NCBI GenBank assembly: GCA_009844425.1
Contig: VYBN01000011.1
Location: 1 to 64,000 of the forward strand
Direction: 5' to 3'
Source of the DNA: Gammaproteobacteria bacterium
Lineage (GTDB): Bacteria > Pseudomonadota > Gammaproteobacteria > Steroidobacterales > Foliamicaceae
DNA length: 64,000 bases
Below are positions 30,727-40,272 of the stretch, one piece after another. The translations under genes were made by a program, and so were the position numbers. The notes below the pieces were generated by a model. That model was not told the DNA's origin. It ran no database searches and saw only the letters and a list, made by a program, of their open reading frames with translations. Position 1 is the stretch's first letter. Each line of letters opens with the position of its first letter.

Positions 30727-31881
30727 ATGAGCAAGAAGCAGGGCAATTCCACTCGCTGCGTGCACGCTGGCGACACGCACGACGCCGCCACCGGCGGGGT
30801 CATGCCCGCGATCCATCAGAGCAGCACTTTCGCCTACCCGGCCATGCGGGAGCAGCCGGAGCACATCTACACGCGCATATCGAATCCGACCCGCGACGCT
30901 TTCGAGCGGGCCCTGAACGAACTGGAAGGGGGAACGCGGACCTTTGCGTTCTCGTCAGGCCAGGCCGCCAGCAACGCAGTGCTGGAACTGCTCGAGCCCG
31001 GCGACCACATCATCGGCCCCGCCAATGTCTACGGCGGCAGCTTCAACCTGCTGCGCGTGGCGGGCGAGGCCCGCTTCGAGGTCAGCTACGTCCACCAGGA
31101 CGAGGGCCCTGACGCCGTGCGGGCTGCCTGGCGCGAGAACACGCGGCTGGTGTGGATGGAAACGCCGTCCAACCCGTTGATGCGCATTACCGACCTGAAT
31201 GCCGTTTCCGGGTTATGCGCCGAGCGGGGCGCGCTGAGTTGTGTGGACAGTACGCTGGCCACTCCCCTTGCGACCCAACCCCTGTCGCTGGGTTGCGACA
31301 TCTGCATGCATTCGATCACCAAGTACATCGCCGGGCATTCCGACGTGCTGGGCGGGACCCTTTCCGTGTCCGACGACGATCTCGCCGGGCGGCTCAAGTC
31401 CGTGCGCGATCGCACCGGCGGCGTGCTGGCGCCGCTGGACTCGTACCTTGCGTTGCGCGGGCTGAAGACGATGGAACTGAGGGTCCGCCGCCAGTTCGGG
31501 AACGCCGGGCGCATTGCACGCGATCTTCGGCAGCATGAGAAGGTGGCGCAGGTTTACTATGCCGGCCTCGAAGACCATCCACAGCATGAACTGGCGAAAC
31601 GGCAGATGGACGGCTTCGGCGCGGTGGTGTCGCTGCGTCTTCACGGCGACGAAGCCGCACCCGAGCGGCTCCTGAACGCGCTGGAACTGTTCACGATCGC
31701 CGAGGGCCTGGGCGGTGTCGAAAGCCTTGCGGGCTATCCGCCGCTGATGAGCCACTCGGCGATGACGCCCGAGGCCCGCGAGACCGCCGGCATCACAGGC
31801 AACCTTGTGCGCCTGTCCTGCGGCATCGAAGACGCCGACGACCTCATCGCCGACCTCCGCCAGGCACTGCATCACGCCTGA
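30727..31881 (+). CDS. Cys/Met metabolism PLP-dependent enzyme (cystathionine gamma-synthase / methionine gamma-lyase type)
   Basis: FAFSSGQAASNAVLELL, CMHSITKYIAGHSDVLGG PLP lysine region, SLGGVESL-like GLGGVESLAGYPPLMSH. Confidence 0.92.
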   Translation: MSKKQGNSTRCVHAGDTHDAATGGVMPAIHQSSTFAYPAMREQPEHIYTRISNPTRDAFERALNELEGGTRTFAFSSGQAASNAVLELLEPGDHIIGPANVYGGSFNLLRVAGEARFEVSYVHQDEGPDAVRAAWRENTRLVWMETPSNPLMRITDLNAVSGLCAERGALSCVDSTLATPLATQPLSLGCDICMHSITKYIAGHSDVLGGTLSVSDDDLAGRLKSVRDRTGGVLAPLDSYLALRGLKTMELRVRRQFGNAGRIARDLRQHEKVAQVYYAGLEDHPQHELAKRQMDGFGAVVSLRLHGDEAAPERLLNALELFTIAEGLGGVESLAGYPPLMSHSAMTPEARETAGITGNLVRLSCGIEDADDLIADLRQALHHA

Positions 31882-31886
31882 CGGTA

Positions 31887-31994
31887 GCCTGCGGCGTATA
31901 CCCCTGCTGGGTGGAGCGTCGGCGGCAGGAGCCGCCGCCGAGCCCCATGGACGGGTTCATGCGTCTCCACCCAGCAGGGGTATATGCCGCAGGC
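31887..31994. repeat. Conserved-core/variable-arm hairpin element, copy A
   Basis: 30-nt arms GCCTGCGGCGTATACCCCTGCTGGGTGGAG / CTCCACCCAGCAGGGGTATATGCCGCAGGC (1 mismatch); core CGTCGGCGGCAGGAGCCGCCGCCGAGCCCCATGGACGGGTTCATGCGT. Confidence 0.93.
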
Positions 31995-32012
31995 GGGCCG
32001 ACGCCTAGGCTG

Positions 32013-34448
32013 CTACATCGAGTAGCTGAAGCGCACTCCGGCCTGTCGCTTGTCCGGCGCGAAGATCACGGTCGCCAGGTTGCCCAGGGCGAAGAAGTCG
32101 CCGGAGGACTGCGCCGTGCGCACCGTGTCGTCGCCCGTTACGTTGTCCACATAGGCGAACACGCTCCAGCGCTCGGCTTGCAGCCCGATGCGCGCGTCGA
32201 CGTTGACCCAGGAATCGAACACGTTGCGGCGCCCGACCGCGATGCCGCGCTCGCTCTGGTACTGCATGAGCAGGTCGGCCTGGAAGTTCATGCCGTTGCC
32301 GACGGGCCGGGTGAAGCTGGCGGAGACGTTGAAGTTGTGACGCGGCACGCGCTCCATCTCCCTCCCCGACTGATCCACCGAACAGAGGAAGAACCCGTCG
32401 GGTGTCTGCTGCAACGTGCAATCGTTGACCAGCCCGATCGTAAGCGAGCTGTTGGTGAGGCTCACGTAGTCGGTGTACTCGCTGTCCAGCCACGTATAGC
32501 CTCCGCGAATCAGCAACTCCTCCGTGAGTGCGAGCGCGCCCTCCACTTCAAAGCCCCTGATTTCGGCGGCGCCCGCGTTGCCCACCACCAGGTCGAAGCC
32601 GGTTGCCGCGGTTTCACTGGGCTCAAGGCTCACCGTCTGCTTGCCCTCATAGTCCATGAAGAAAGCGGCGGCGTTGAACGTCACGCGGCCGCCCGCCAGC
32701 GTGCTCTTGAATCCGGCTTCGTAGTTCCACAATTCCTCCGGCGCGAAGCGCGCGGTAAGGGGATTCGGGCTCGCGATCGTGGACACGCCGCCGGGCTTGA
32801 CGCCCTTGGCGATGGAAGCGTAGGTGAGTATGTTTTCGGAGTACTGGTACTCCAGCGTGAACCGCGGAGTGAAAAAATTGTCTTCGGACCCGCGCGACGC
32901 GGTCGGGTTGTTGTTCACCGGGATCGGCCCGGCAAACGCCGCGCCGATCATGCCGTTCCCGCCCACGGTCCAGTACGTGTCCGTGGATTCGTCCGAGTAG
33001 CGGGCCTCCACCGAGCCGGTCAGCCGGTCGTTGAAGTCGTATTCGAGAATCCCGTACACCGACCAGTGATCGGTATCGCGTCCCTCGTCGCGCTTCGTGA
33101 TGGGGCCTTGAGCGGCCACGTTCTGGCCCGCGGAAATGATCGGAACGAACATCAGCACGATCAGGTTTCCGTTCTTTTGCCGCACTTCCTCGTTCCAGTA
33201 CAGTCCGCCCACCGCCCAGCGGAATCCGTCGGATTCCAGGTCACCCAGCCTGAGTTCGAGGTTGGTCTGGTCGATGTCCGTCTCCAGGTCGAAAAGGAAC
33301 TGTGCGGGCAAGGGTTCGTTGACGCCGGGCGACGGCAGGAAAACCGGCCGCCAGGGCTCTCCGTAGTAGTCCACGTCCATGTTCTGAGTGGTTTCGGCCG
33401 ACGTGCTGCCCAGCCAGGCGTTCAGCTTTGTCCCGCCGAAGTCCCATTCCGCTCTCGCGTGCACCAGCAGCGAATCGAAGGCGCTTCCTTCGTAGTCCTC
33501 GCCGGTGTACGGGTTCAGGCTGGCGGTAATCCTGTCCAGCAAGGGGATCGGTCCGGGCGCCGGCGCAAAGACATTCGCGGGGTAGGGTGTCGGACCGAAC
33601 GGACCCGGCGCCAGGACTCCCACGACATGCGCGGGCAAATACACGGGATCGGCGTGGCCGGTCTTGCTGGCCAGTTGCATTTGCGGGCGGATTTCGTATT
33701 CATCCGACGAGTAGGCAACCCTGAGGTCCAGGTTGAAGGTTTCGGAAGGTTCGAAACGCGCGGCCGCCGCTACGCCCGTGCTGTCCGAACCGCCGATGCC
33801 CTCGCCCGACACTTCGTTTTCGTAGTAGCCGTCGTGTTGCGCGGTCACGGCGTTGATCCGCAGGCCGAGGGTTTCCGATACCGGGAAGGACACGCCAACG
33901 CGCGCTTCCATCTGCCCGTAGTCGCCCACGTCGGCCAGGAAGCTGGCCTCGAACTCGTCGCTCGGGGCCCTGGAAACATAGTTTACCGCGCCGCCGAAAG
34001 CCACCCGGCCGTACAGCGCGCTTTGCGGGCCCTTGACCACTTCGATTCGCTCGATGTCCATGACCTTGAGGTTCATCAGCATTCCGCCGCCGGAAGTCAG
34101 CATCGATTCCGACGAGATGTCGATGCCGTCCACCAGGATGCCGACCGGCGCGCGGCCGCGGTCGGTGGGCAGGCCGCGGATGTGCGGGCGGGTGTCCTGC
34201 GGGATCCAGCCCTTGTCGAACACCAGGCCGGGCGTCAGCCGGGCAATGTCGTCGATGTCCCGGATGCCGGCCGCGGCAATGGCTTCCTCGTCGAACACGG
34301 AGATGCTCAGCGGGATGTCCTGCACCGATTCGGTGCGCTTGCGCGCGGTGACGACGATTTCTTCGATTTCCTGCGCCGGCAGCGAGGTGGCAAGCAAGGA
34401 AAGGGCGGCGAGCGCGATCGCCGGGCGCGTGAAACGCGATAAGGTCAT
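32013..34448 (-). CDS. TonB-dependent receptor
   Basis: EEIVVTARKRTESVQDIPLSISVFDEEAI; VVKGPQSALYGRVAFGGAVNYVSR; C-terminal barrel ending in F-S-Y-S-M. Confidence 0.92.
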   Translation of the reverse strand: MTLSRFTRPAIALAALSLLATSLPAQEIEEIVVTARKRTESVQDIPLSISVFDEEAIAAAGIRDIDDIARLTPGLVFDKGWIPQDTRPHIRGLPTDRGRAPVGILVDGIDISSESMLTSGGGMLMNLKVMDIERIEVVKGPQSALYGRVAFGGAVNYVSRAPSDEFEASFLADVGDYGQMEARVGVSFPVSETLGLRINAVTAQHDGYYENEVSGEGIGGSDSTGVAAAARFEPSETFNLDLRVAYSSDEYEIRPQMQLASKTGHADPVYLPAHVVGVLAPGPFGPTPYPANVFAPAPGPIPLLDRITASLNPYTGEDYEGSAFDSLLVHARAEWDFGGTKLNAWLGSTSAETTQNMDVDYYGEPWRPVFLPSPGVNEPLPAQFLFDLETDIDQTNLELRLGDLESDGFRWAVGGLYWNEEVRQKNGNLIVLMFVPIISAGQNVAAQGPITKRDEGRDTDHWSVYGILEYDFNDRLTGSVEARYSDESTDTYWTVGGNGMIGAAFAGPIPVNNNPTASRGSEDNFFTPRFTLEYQYSENILTYASIAKGVKPGGVSTIASPNPLTARFAPEELWNYEAGFKSTLAGGRVTFNAAAFFMDYEGKQTVSLEPSETAATGFDLVVGNAGAAEIRGFEVEGALALTEELLIRGGYTWLDSEYTDYVSLTNSSLTIGLVNDCTLQQTPDGFFLCSVDQSGREMERVPRHNFNVSASFTRPVGNGMNFQADLLMQYQSERGIAVGRRNVFDSWVNVDARIGLQAERWSVFAYVDNVTGDDTVRTAQSSGDFFALGNLATVIFAPDKRQAGVRFSYSM

Positions 34449-34531
34449 GATTGTCCCCTATTCAAGTCCAAGAGAATTCCGCCTCCCCAAGCGGATCGAA
34501 GCGGAGTATAAACGCGCAGCCAATCCGGGGG

Positions 34532-34652
34532 AATCGCCGCGAGGCCGCACTACCCTTCCCGGAAACCGCCAACAAGCACATCCCTGTGGGCTCGGCGTCG
34601 GCATCCCTGCCTCCGACGTTCCCGGGAAGGGTAGTGCGGCCTCGCGGCGATT
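34532..34652. repeat. Conserved-core/variable-arm hairpin element, copy B (inverse orientation to A)
   Basis: 31-nt perfect arms AATCGCCGCGAGGCCGCACTACCCTTCCCGG; core GCACATCCCTGTGGGCTCGGCGTCGGCATCCCTGCCTCCGACG. Confidence 0.93.
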
Positions 34653-34656
34653 TGCG

Positions 34657-36873
34657 CTACTGTGATTTTTGCTGTTGGGTTTGGCGCCAGGATTGCGCCC
34701 GCAGGGATGCGTTGACGCTGAGCGCGGCATGGAACAGCGCCACGTCGTAGTAGTGGTAGCTCGCTCCGGGCAGCATCAGGGCGTCGAAAGGCGCCGCCGG
34801 CGTGCGGTCAAGCCGCAGGATTCCCCGGTCGCACCAGGCGCCGGTGACCCCCGGGATCGAGGCGCGCCGTCCCTGTCCCGGCAGCGAGGGCGCCACCGCG
34901 CCGCGATTGGCCGAGGCCGGCGTCCATTCGCCCGGCGCCGGCCAGTTCAAGGGGTTGCTGCACTGCACGTCCAGGCCGCCGTCTTCGCGCTGGTATTGCG
35001 GGAAACGCTGGGCCGTGGCGAACTCGGCGGCCCGGGCGTCGCCGGTCGGTCCGAAGGTGACCCAGGAGGCCACGCAGCCCGTATCGTCACTCTTCCGGCA
35101 TGGCTCGAAGCTCTCGAGCCGGTCTTCGTACGAGCCGAGCGGAACCGGGATGCCGGCGATGTAGGTGACGGCCATCCGTTTCCTGAGCGCATCGTCGCCT
35201 GCGATCACGTCGCTCAGCAGACGCTCGGCGTGCAGCGCGCCCTGACTGTGGCCCAGCAGCACGATGGGGCGGTCGCCGGTGCGCTCCGCAAAATGCGTGA
35301 ACGCGCGCACGATATCGGTGAAGGCCAGCCCGTAAGCCGGATCCCGATTGCCGCGCTGATCGAATACCGCGGCCGAAGCAGCCTGGCGATAGCGCGGTGC
35401 ATAGACCGCGCAGCAGGCGTCCAGCACGCTCGCCTGCGACGCCACCACGGCATCCACCTCGGGACGCGCCGCGGCGTCCGGCACGGTGGCGTTCCATTCG
35501 CTTCCCGGCCAGGTGGTGGGGTGTATATAGAACCCGGCGGCGTGCTCCGCCGCGAGCGTTTCCTCGCCATCGGGATAGCGGGCCCAGTTGTCCCGGCGTT
35601 CGTAATCGGGCGCTCGCGGCGCGGCGCGTTCGCCGAAAGCATGGTCGGGTATGGCGACGCTGAGGGATACTGTAGAAGCGGGCTTCAGCGCCCCGATCAT
35701 CCCATTCATCAACTTCGCTTCGTCCCAGTCCAGCCGGTCCTTTCCGAAGCGCACCACCACCAGCCCCAGCGACGGCACCACATAGACGCGCTGCGAGAAG
35801 TGCCCTTCCATGTACCAGGCGTCGGGCGCCGCCAGCGCCGGGTCGCGCGGCACCTCCAGGCGCGGCTTCGACATGCGCAGCTGGGTCGGCGAGTAGGGTT
35901 CGTTTCGCCACAGTTGCATGCCGAAATTGGGGTTGGTCGACGCGCCCCGCGTCATTCGGTCCACCCAGCCTTCAGGAAGCAGTCGGCGGCCCTGCCAGAC
36001 GCCGTCGCCGGCCAGCAGTTCGCCGATGCGCAGCCAGTTGCGCCCGTTGGATATCAGGCAGCAGAACGATTGCGCATTGCCGCCGGGGCGGTCCAGTTGC
36101 ACCCAGGCCTCGCCGGCCCCGAGCGGCTCCCAGATCCAGTCCCGCAGCAGTTGCGCCCAGGGCCGCCCGGCGGCCCTTTCGATCGCAATGGAAAGCGCCT
36201 GCACGCTGGCGTTGGACCAGATGTACTCGGCGCCCGGTTCGGCGGCCATGGGCGTGCCCAGCGCTTCACGGGCCAGGTGGCCGGTCAGGAACAGCCGCGC
36301 ACCGGGGGCGAACGGACTGACGGCGAAGCGGCCCCGCTCCAGGCCGCCTTCCATGTAGGCCAGGTTCGCCAGCGTGATGCCCGAGCGCTGCGGATCGCCC
36401 GCCCACTCCTCCAGCCAGAACGAGGCCGGCTGGTCCTCGGATTCGATCGCGCCGTTGTAGATGGCCGCGCCCAGCATTACGGCGGTCAGGCTCTTGTGCA
36501 GCGACTGGGAGTTATAGGGCGTTCTGGAATTGGCGCCGCGGTCGTAGCGTTCGAACTGCAATTCGCCGTTGACGGAAACCAGCAGCGCATAGGATTGCTG
36601 GCTCTGCGCATAGTCCCAGGCTTCTTCCAGGACATCCTGCGGGATGACCAGGTCCTGCGCGGTATCGGGGGCCGGGCTGTCGCCATAGACGATCGGCGCC
36701 TGCGGCGAGAACCGGCGGGCATTGGCCGGATCGTCCGCAGACTGGGGCCAGTTTGCGAACCGGACCCACAGGCGATAGTCGCTCGCCATCCAGCCGAGCG
36801 CGCCCAGCAGCGCCACAAGTACGATCAGGGCTACCGCAAGCCACGCGCGTTTCCTTCTCATGGCGCGAATCAT
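34657..36873 (-). CDS. Serine hydrolase (beta-lactamase fold) fused to an alpha/beta-hydrolase (DUF3089-like) domain
   Basis: N-terminal QSLHKSL SxxK; C-terminal PIVLLGHSQGALHAERLL nucleophile elbow and YIAGIPVPLGSYEDRL. Confidence 0.8.
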   Translation of the reverse strand: MIRAMRRKRAWLAVALIVLVALLGALGWMASDYRLWVRFANWPQSADDPANARRFSPQAPIVYGDSPAPDTAQDLVIPQDVLEEAWDYAQSQQSYALLVSVNGELQFERYDRGANSRTPYNSQSLHKSLTAVMLGAAIYNGAIESEDQPASFWLEEWAGDPQRSGITLANLAYMEGGLERGRFAVSPFAPGARLFLTGHLAREALGTPMAAEPGAEYIWSNASVQALSIAIERAAGRPWAQLLRDWIWEPLGAGEAWVQLDRPGGNAQSFCCLISNGRNWLRIGELLAGDGVWQGRRLLPEGWVDRMTRGASTNPNFGMQLWRNEPYSPTQLRMSKPRLEVPRDPALAAPDAWYMEGHFSQRVYVVPSLGLVVVRFGKDRLDWDEAKLMNGMIGALKPASTVSLSVAIPDHAFGERAAPRAPDYERRDNWARYPDGEETLAAEHAAGFYIHPTTWPGSEWNATVPDAAARPEVDAVVASQASVLDACCAVYAPRYRQAASAAVFDQRGNRDPAYGLAFTDIVRAFTHFAERTGDRPIVLLGHSQGALHAERLLSDVIAGDDALRKRMAVTYIAGIPVPLGSYEDRLESFEPCRKSDDTGCVASWVTFGPTGDARAAEFATAQRFPQYQREDGGLDVQCSNPLNWPAPGEWTPASANRGAVAPSLPGQGRRASIPGVTGAWCDRGILRLDRTPAAPFDALMLPGASYHYYDVALFHAALSVNASLRAQSWRQTQQQKSQ

Positions 36874-36906
36874 ACCGGCGCGCGATTGCGGAAGCGCCGG
36901 CTAAAG

Positions 36907-37004
36907 CCCTTCCTTAGCTCCCGTCCTCGTGGGAGCGTTGGAGCAGGATAGCGAGAATCGAGCCAGGGATGGCGTCTCCGACGAGGACGGGAGCTAAGGA
37001 AGGG
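36907..37004. repeat. Conserved-core/variable-arm hairpin element, copy E
   Basis: 29-nt arms CCCTTCCTTAGCTCCCGTCCTCGTGGGAG / CTCCGACGAGGACGGGAGCTAAGGAAGGG (1 mismatch); 40-nt divergent core containing GCCAGGGATGGC. Confidence 0.88.
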
Positions 37005-37088
37005 CGAGGAAGCAGGGACAGCGAGAATCGAGCCAGGATGGCGTCTCCAACGAGGAGGGGGACGAAAGAAGGGCGAGGAAGCAGGGAC
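36950..37088. repeat. Imperfect ~70-bp tandem duplication including the 3' half of element E
   Basis: AGCGAGAATCGAGCCAGG(G)ATGGCGTCTCC...AGGGCGAGGAAGCAGGGAC at 36950-37019 and 37020-37088. Confidence 0.88.
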
Positions 37089-37097
37089 CGGTGGCGT

Positions 37098-38489
37098 TCA
37101 GGGGAGGGCGGCGGCGGTTTCGCCCGCCAGCCTTCCGTAGGTGGTGGCGGTGAGCAGGCCGTTGCCGGCGATATAGCCCCAGCGGGACGGACCCGATACG
37201 CCGCGCGCCGCCCCTCCGCCGGCGAACAGGTTGGGGAAGGCGCTGCCGTCTTCGCGAAGCACGCGGGCCCGCGCATCCACCCTGAGTCCGCCCTGCGTGT
37301 GGAACAGCGCACCGGTCACGCGCACCCCGTACCAGGGCGCGGCGAGTTCCGGCCTGCCGGTGAAATCGCGGCCGAAGGGATCGCTTGTCTCTCCCCGGGT
37401 CAGGGCTGCCGTCTCGGCCAGCGTCTGCTCCAGCGCCCCCGGCGGCAGTCCGAACAGTTCCGCGAGTTCTCCCGGGCTCGAGGCCTCCCGCACCGCGCCC
37501 GCGGTGATCGCTTCACGGTAATCGTTGAATTCGTGCATCAGTTCGTGCAGGCGCTGGTCGTAGACCGTAACGGCCACATGTTCGGGCTGCGCCAGCACCT
37601 CCATGGCCTGCTCGGAATAGCCCAGCGATTCGTCGGAAAAGCGCCGGCCCTCGAGGTTTACCTGGATCCCGCCCTCCAGGATGACGGGCCACAGGATCGG
37701 CACGCCGTAGCCCTTCGCCAGACCGCCGTGCCCCTGGTAGGAGCGGATGTCGGCAATCGCCGCGCCGAGTTCCCGGCCCCACTCGATTGCCTCGCCCTGG
37801 TTGCCCGGATGGCCGAAGAATTCCGCGTGGCGCAGCTCGGGGATGTATTCGGCCACCATTTCCTGGTTGCCGGCGAAACCGCAGCAGGCCAGGATCAGCG
37901 CCGCGCAGCCCAGGTCCTCGGTGCTGCCGTCCGGGCGCACGCAGCGCAGCCCGCTTATGCGCCCGTCGGCATCGGCGAACAGGTGGCTGACGCGCGCGTC
38001 CGTCAGCAGGTCGGCGCCGGCGTCGGTGCAGGCGTCGAGCAGGCTGCCCATCAGTTCGGCGCCGGTGCGGTTGGGGCTGCCGTGCATGCGTTTGACGCTG
38101 TGGCCGGAGTAGAGGAAGCTGTCGACCAGCGACAACGCCACGCCGCATTCGTCGGCCAGCCACTCCACGGTGCGCGCGGACTCTCGGGCCAGCGCCAGCA
38201 CCACGTCCGCATCGGTCTGGTGCCTGGCCTTGGCCAGAATGTCTTCGGCGAAAAGTTCCGGCGAGTCCGCGATGCCCTTCTCGCGTTGCATCCGCGTACC
38301 GGCCCCGGGAATCAATCCCGTGGACATGCCGGTCGTGCCGATCGGCACAGCGTCGCGCTCGATTATCAGCACCTCGGCGCCCGCCTGGCGCGCGGCGAGC
38401 CCGGCGCACAGCCCGCAGCCGCCCGCGCCGACCACAGCAACCGGAACGCTCCAGTCGAAGCGGGCCTCTCTCGCAGGCAATACGCTCAT
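37098..38489 (-). CDS. FAD-dependent oxidoreductase (fumarate reductase/KstD-like flavoprotein)
   Basis: VPVAVVGAGGCGLCAGLAARQAGAEVLIIERD; C-terminal FPNLFAGGGAARGVSGPSRWGYIAGNGLLTATTYGRLAGETAA. Confidence 0.88.
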   Translation of the reverse strand: MSVLPAREARFDWSVPVAVVGAGGCGLCAGLAARQAGAEVLIIERDAVPIGTTGMSTGLIPGAGTRMQREKGIADSPELFAEDILAKARHQTDADVVLALARESARTVEWLADECGVALSLVDSFLYSGHSVKRMHGSPNRTGAELMGSLLDACTDAGADLLTDARVSHLFADADGRISGLRCVRPDGSTEDLGCAALILACCGFAGNQEMVAEYIPELRHAEFFGHPGNQGEAIEWGRELGAAIADIRSYQGHGGLAKGYGVPILWPVILEGGIQVNLEGRRFSDESLGYSEQAMEVLAQPEHVAVTVYDQRLHELMHEFNDYREAITAGAVREASSPGELAELFGLPPGALEQTLAETAALTRGETSDPFGRDFTGRPELAAPWYGVRVTGALFHTQGGLRVDARARVLREDGSAFPNLFAGGGAARGVSGPSRWGYIAGNGLLTATTYGRLAGETAAALP

Positions 38490-38598
38490 CGGGTCCTCAG
38501 GCACTCGGCCTCGCTTACGAAAACGGGAATCATACGACCTCCTCCCGGTTGCGTTATCGTTACGCAATTCTGTCTGAATCTTCCCGGGAGAGAGCTCT

Positions 38599-39489
38599 AT
38601 GAATCGGAGGGACTTGCTGCAGGCCGCGGCTGTGTTGGGTGTCGGGATCGGCGCTCCGCGAGTGTTGACGGCGCAACAGGCCGCGGTCGGCGCCGCGGAA
38701 AAACTGACGCTGCCCGGCGATCCGGAATCGCAATGCCGCGCGATGATCCGCGCCTATGGCAATGAGGGAGGCGATCCTTGCGTCTGGAAAACCCGCGGCA
38801 AGGTCTTTGCCGTTCAGGAAGACGCCGTCACCCCCATGTACGGGTTTCTGGGCAGTGAATCCGGGTGGTGGAAGCAGGAGGAGGAAAATGTGTGGGTGCG
38901 CTATCCGTCCACGGTTTCGTTCTTCACCGATCTGGAGACCGGCGAGTTCATCGACGAATACACCAGCCCCTTCAACGGCGCCACGGTCACCTTGCCGGCG
39001 AGCTTCATACGGCACAAGGAAGGGCAGTACTACACGCCGATGGGGGTGTGGTTCGGCAGCATGAAACGAGTATTCCCGGACCATTACGCCGAGAAGCCCC
39101 TGCACCTGGACTGGACCGACGACAACGGCGTCCTGCGCCTGCAGGAAGGCTCGCGCTTTCCTCCCATCCTGCCGCAACCGTCGCTGGAATACGCTTCCCT
39201 TTTCGCAGCGACGCATGAGGTCCTGGGAGAGGAACCGCATCAGCCGACCGCGGCCGCGGGAGGATGGAACATCTTCTCCGCGACCCGCAGGCCGTACGAC
39301 GAAATGGGCATCCTGCCCGGCCACGTGATCTGGCATTTCGACGCGGTCAAGGTGCCGTCCTTCGAGAACCTGGACGCCGGCTATCTTGGGCGCGCGCGGG
39401 CCCTGTCGCCGGTATTCGAGCAGTCGCCCGAGCACGACGACGGCCCGTCGTTCTTCGAGCGCATCATCGAGATGCGCGGCTTCGGCTGA
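38599..39489 (+). CDS. DUF1838-like family protein
   Basis: MNRRDLLQAAAVLGVGIGAP leader; SFFTDLETGEFIDEYTSPFNGATVTLP. Confidence 0.7.
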   Translation: MNRRDLLQAAAVLGVGIGAPRVLTAQQAAVGAAEKLTLPGDPESQCRAMIRAYGNEGGDPCVWKTRGKVFAVQEDAVTPMYGFLGSESGWWKQEEENVWVRYPSTVSFFTDLETGEFIDEYTSPFNGATVTLPASFIRHKEGQYYTPMGVWFGSMKRVFPDHYAEKPLHLDWTDDNGVLRLQEGSRFPPILPQPSLEYASLFAATHEVLGEEPHQPTAAAGGWNIFSATRRPYDEMGILPGHVIWHFDAVKVPSFENLDAGYLGRARALSPVFEQSPEHDDGPSFFERIIEMRGFG

Positions 39490-39525
39490 GCGCGCGTGGC
39501 GGGTGACTCGTTGGAGGAATAAACG

Positions 39526-40269
39526 ATGACCGATGCATTGGGATGGCGAAAAAAGTTCGGCGTGCTGGGGCCTTCGACAAACACTATCGTTCAGCCGGAT
39601 TTCGACGACCTGCGTCCGCCGGGCGTCACGAACCACTACTCACGAATCATTATCCAGGATGCCAATGCGATATCGGACGAGACTTTCATGGCCGGCACCA
39701 TCGAGATTTCCGAGAATACGGCGGCGGCCGTTCGCGGCGTGCTGACCTGCAAGCCGGACTACCTGGTCATGGGCATGTCGGCGGTGACGTTCTACGGCGG
39801 CGTGAAGGGCGGCACGGAATGGAAGAGAAGGATCGAGGAGATCGCGGAACTGAAGCTCTCCGTCGGTTCCGAGGCCGTGGCGGACGCACTCGATGCCTAC
39901 GGCTCGCGCAATGTCGCGTTCATGTCGCCCTACTACCCGGTGGCCAACCGCGAGGTCAGCCGATACCTGTCGGATCGCGGCTTCAACATCGTGCGCGATT
40001 CCTGCCTGCGCTGCCCCTCATGGACCGCCATCGCGGAGGTGCCGGAATCGCGGGTGGCCAGCGAATTCCGGGAACTTGACGGCGACGATGTCGACGCGCT
40101 GGTGCAGGTCGGCACCAACCTCTCGGCGATCCGCCTGGCGGCGGGTGCCGAACGGCTGCTCGGCAAACCCGTGATCGCCATCAATACCGCCACCTATTGG
40201 CACGCACTGAGGGCCAACGGCATCCAGGACAGGGTCATGGGCTTCGGCCGCCTGCTGGAGGAATTCTGA
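39526..40269 (+). CDS. Asp/Glu racemase superfamily protein (maleate isomerase / arylmalonate decarboxylase-like)
   Basis: FGVLGPSTNTIVQPDF; VMGMSAVTFYGGVKGG; VQVGTNLSA...GKPVIAINTATYWHALRANGI. Confidence 0.78.
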   Translation: MTDALGWRKKFGVLGPSTNTIVQPDFDDLRPPGVTNHYSRIIIQDANAISDETFMAGTIEISENTAAAVRGVLTCKPDYLVMGMSAVTFYGGVKGGTEWKRRIEEIAELKLSVGSEAVADALDAYGSRNVAFMSPYYPVANREVSRYLSDRGFNIVRDSCLRCPSWTAIAEVPESRVASEFRELDGDDVDALVQVGTNLSAIRLAAGAERLLGKPVIAINTATYWHALRANGIQDRVMGFGRLLEEF

Positions 40270-40272
40270 CGT

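Noticed and set aside
31911-34442. 843-aa plus-strand ORF opposite the TonB receptor
   Set aside because: Shadow ORF; the receptor frame has TonB-box/plug/barrel motifs. Its start also lies in hairpin element A.
34458-34730. Small ORFs with MPTPSPQGCA-type peptides, here and at 52453-52680
   Set aside because: They are translations of hairpin-element cores B and C; sequence similarity comes from the DNA repeat, not from a protein family.
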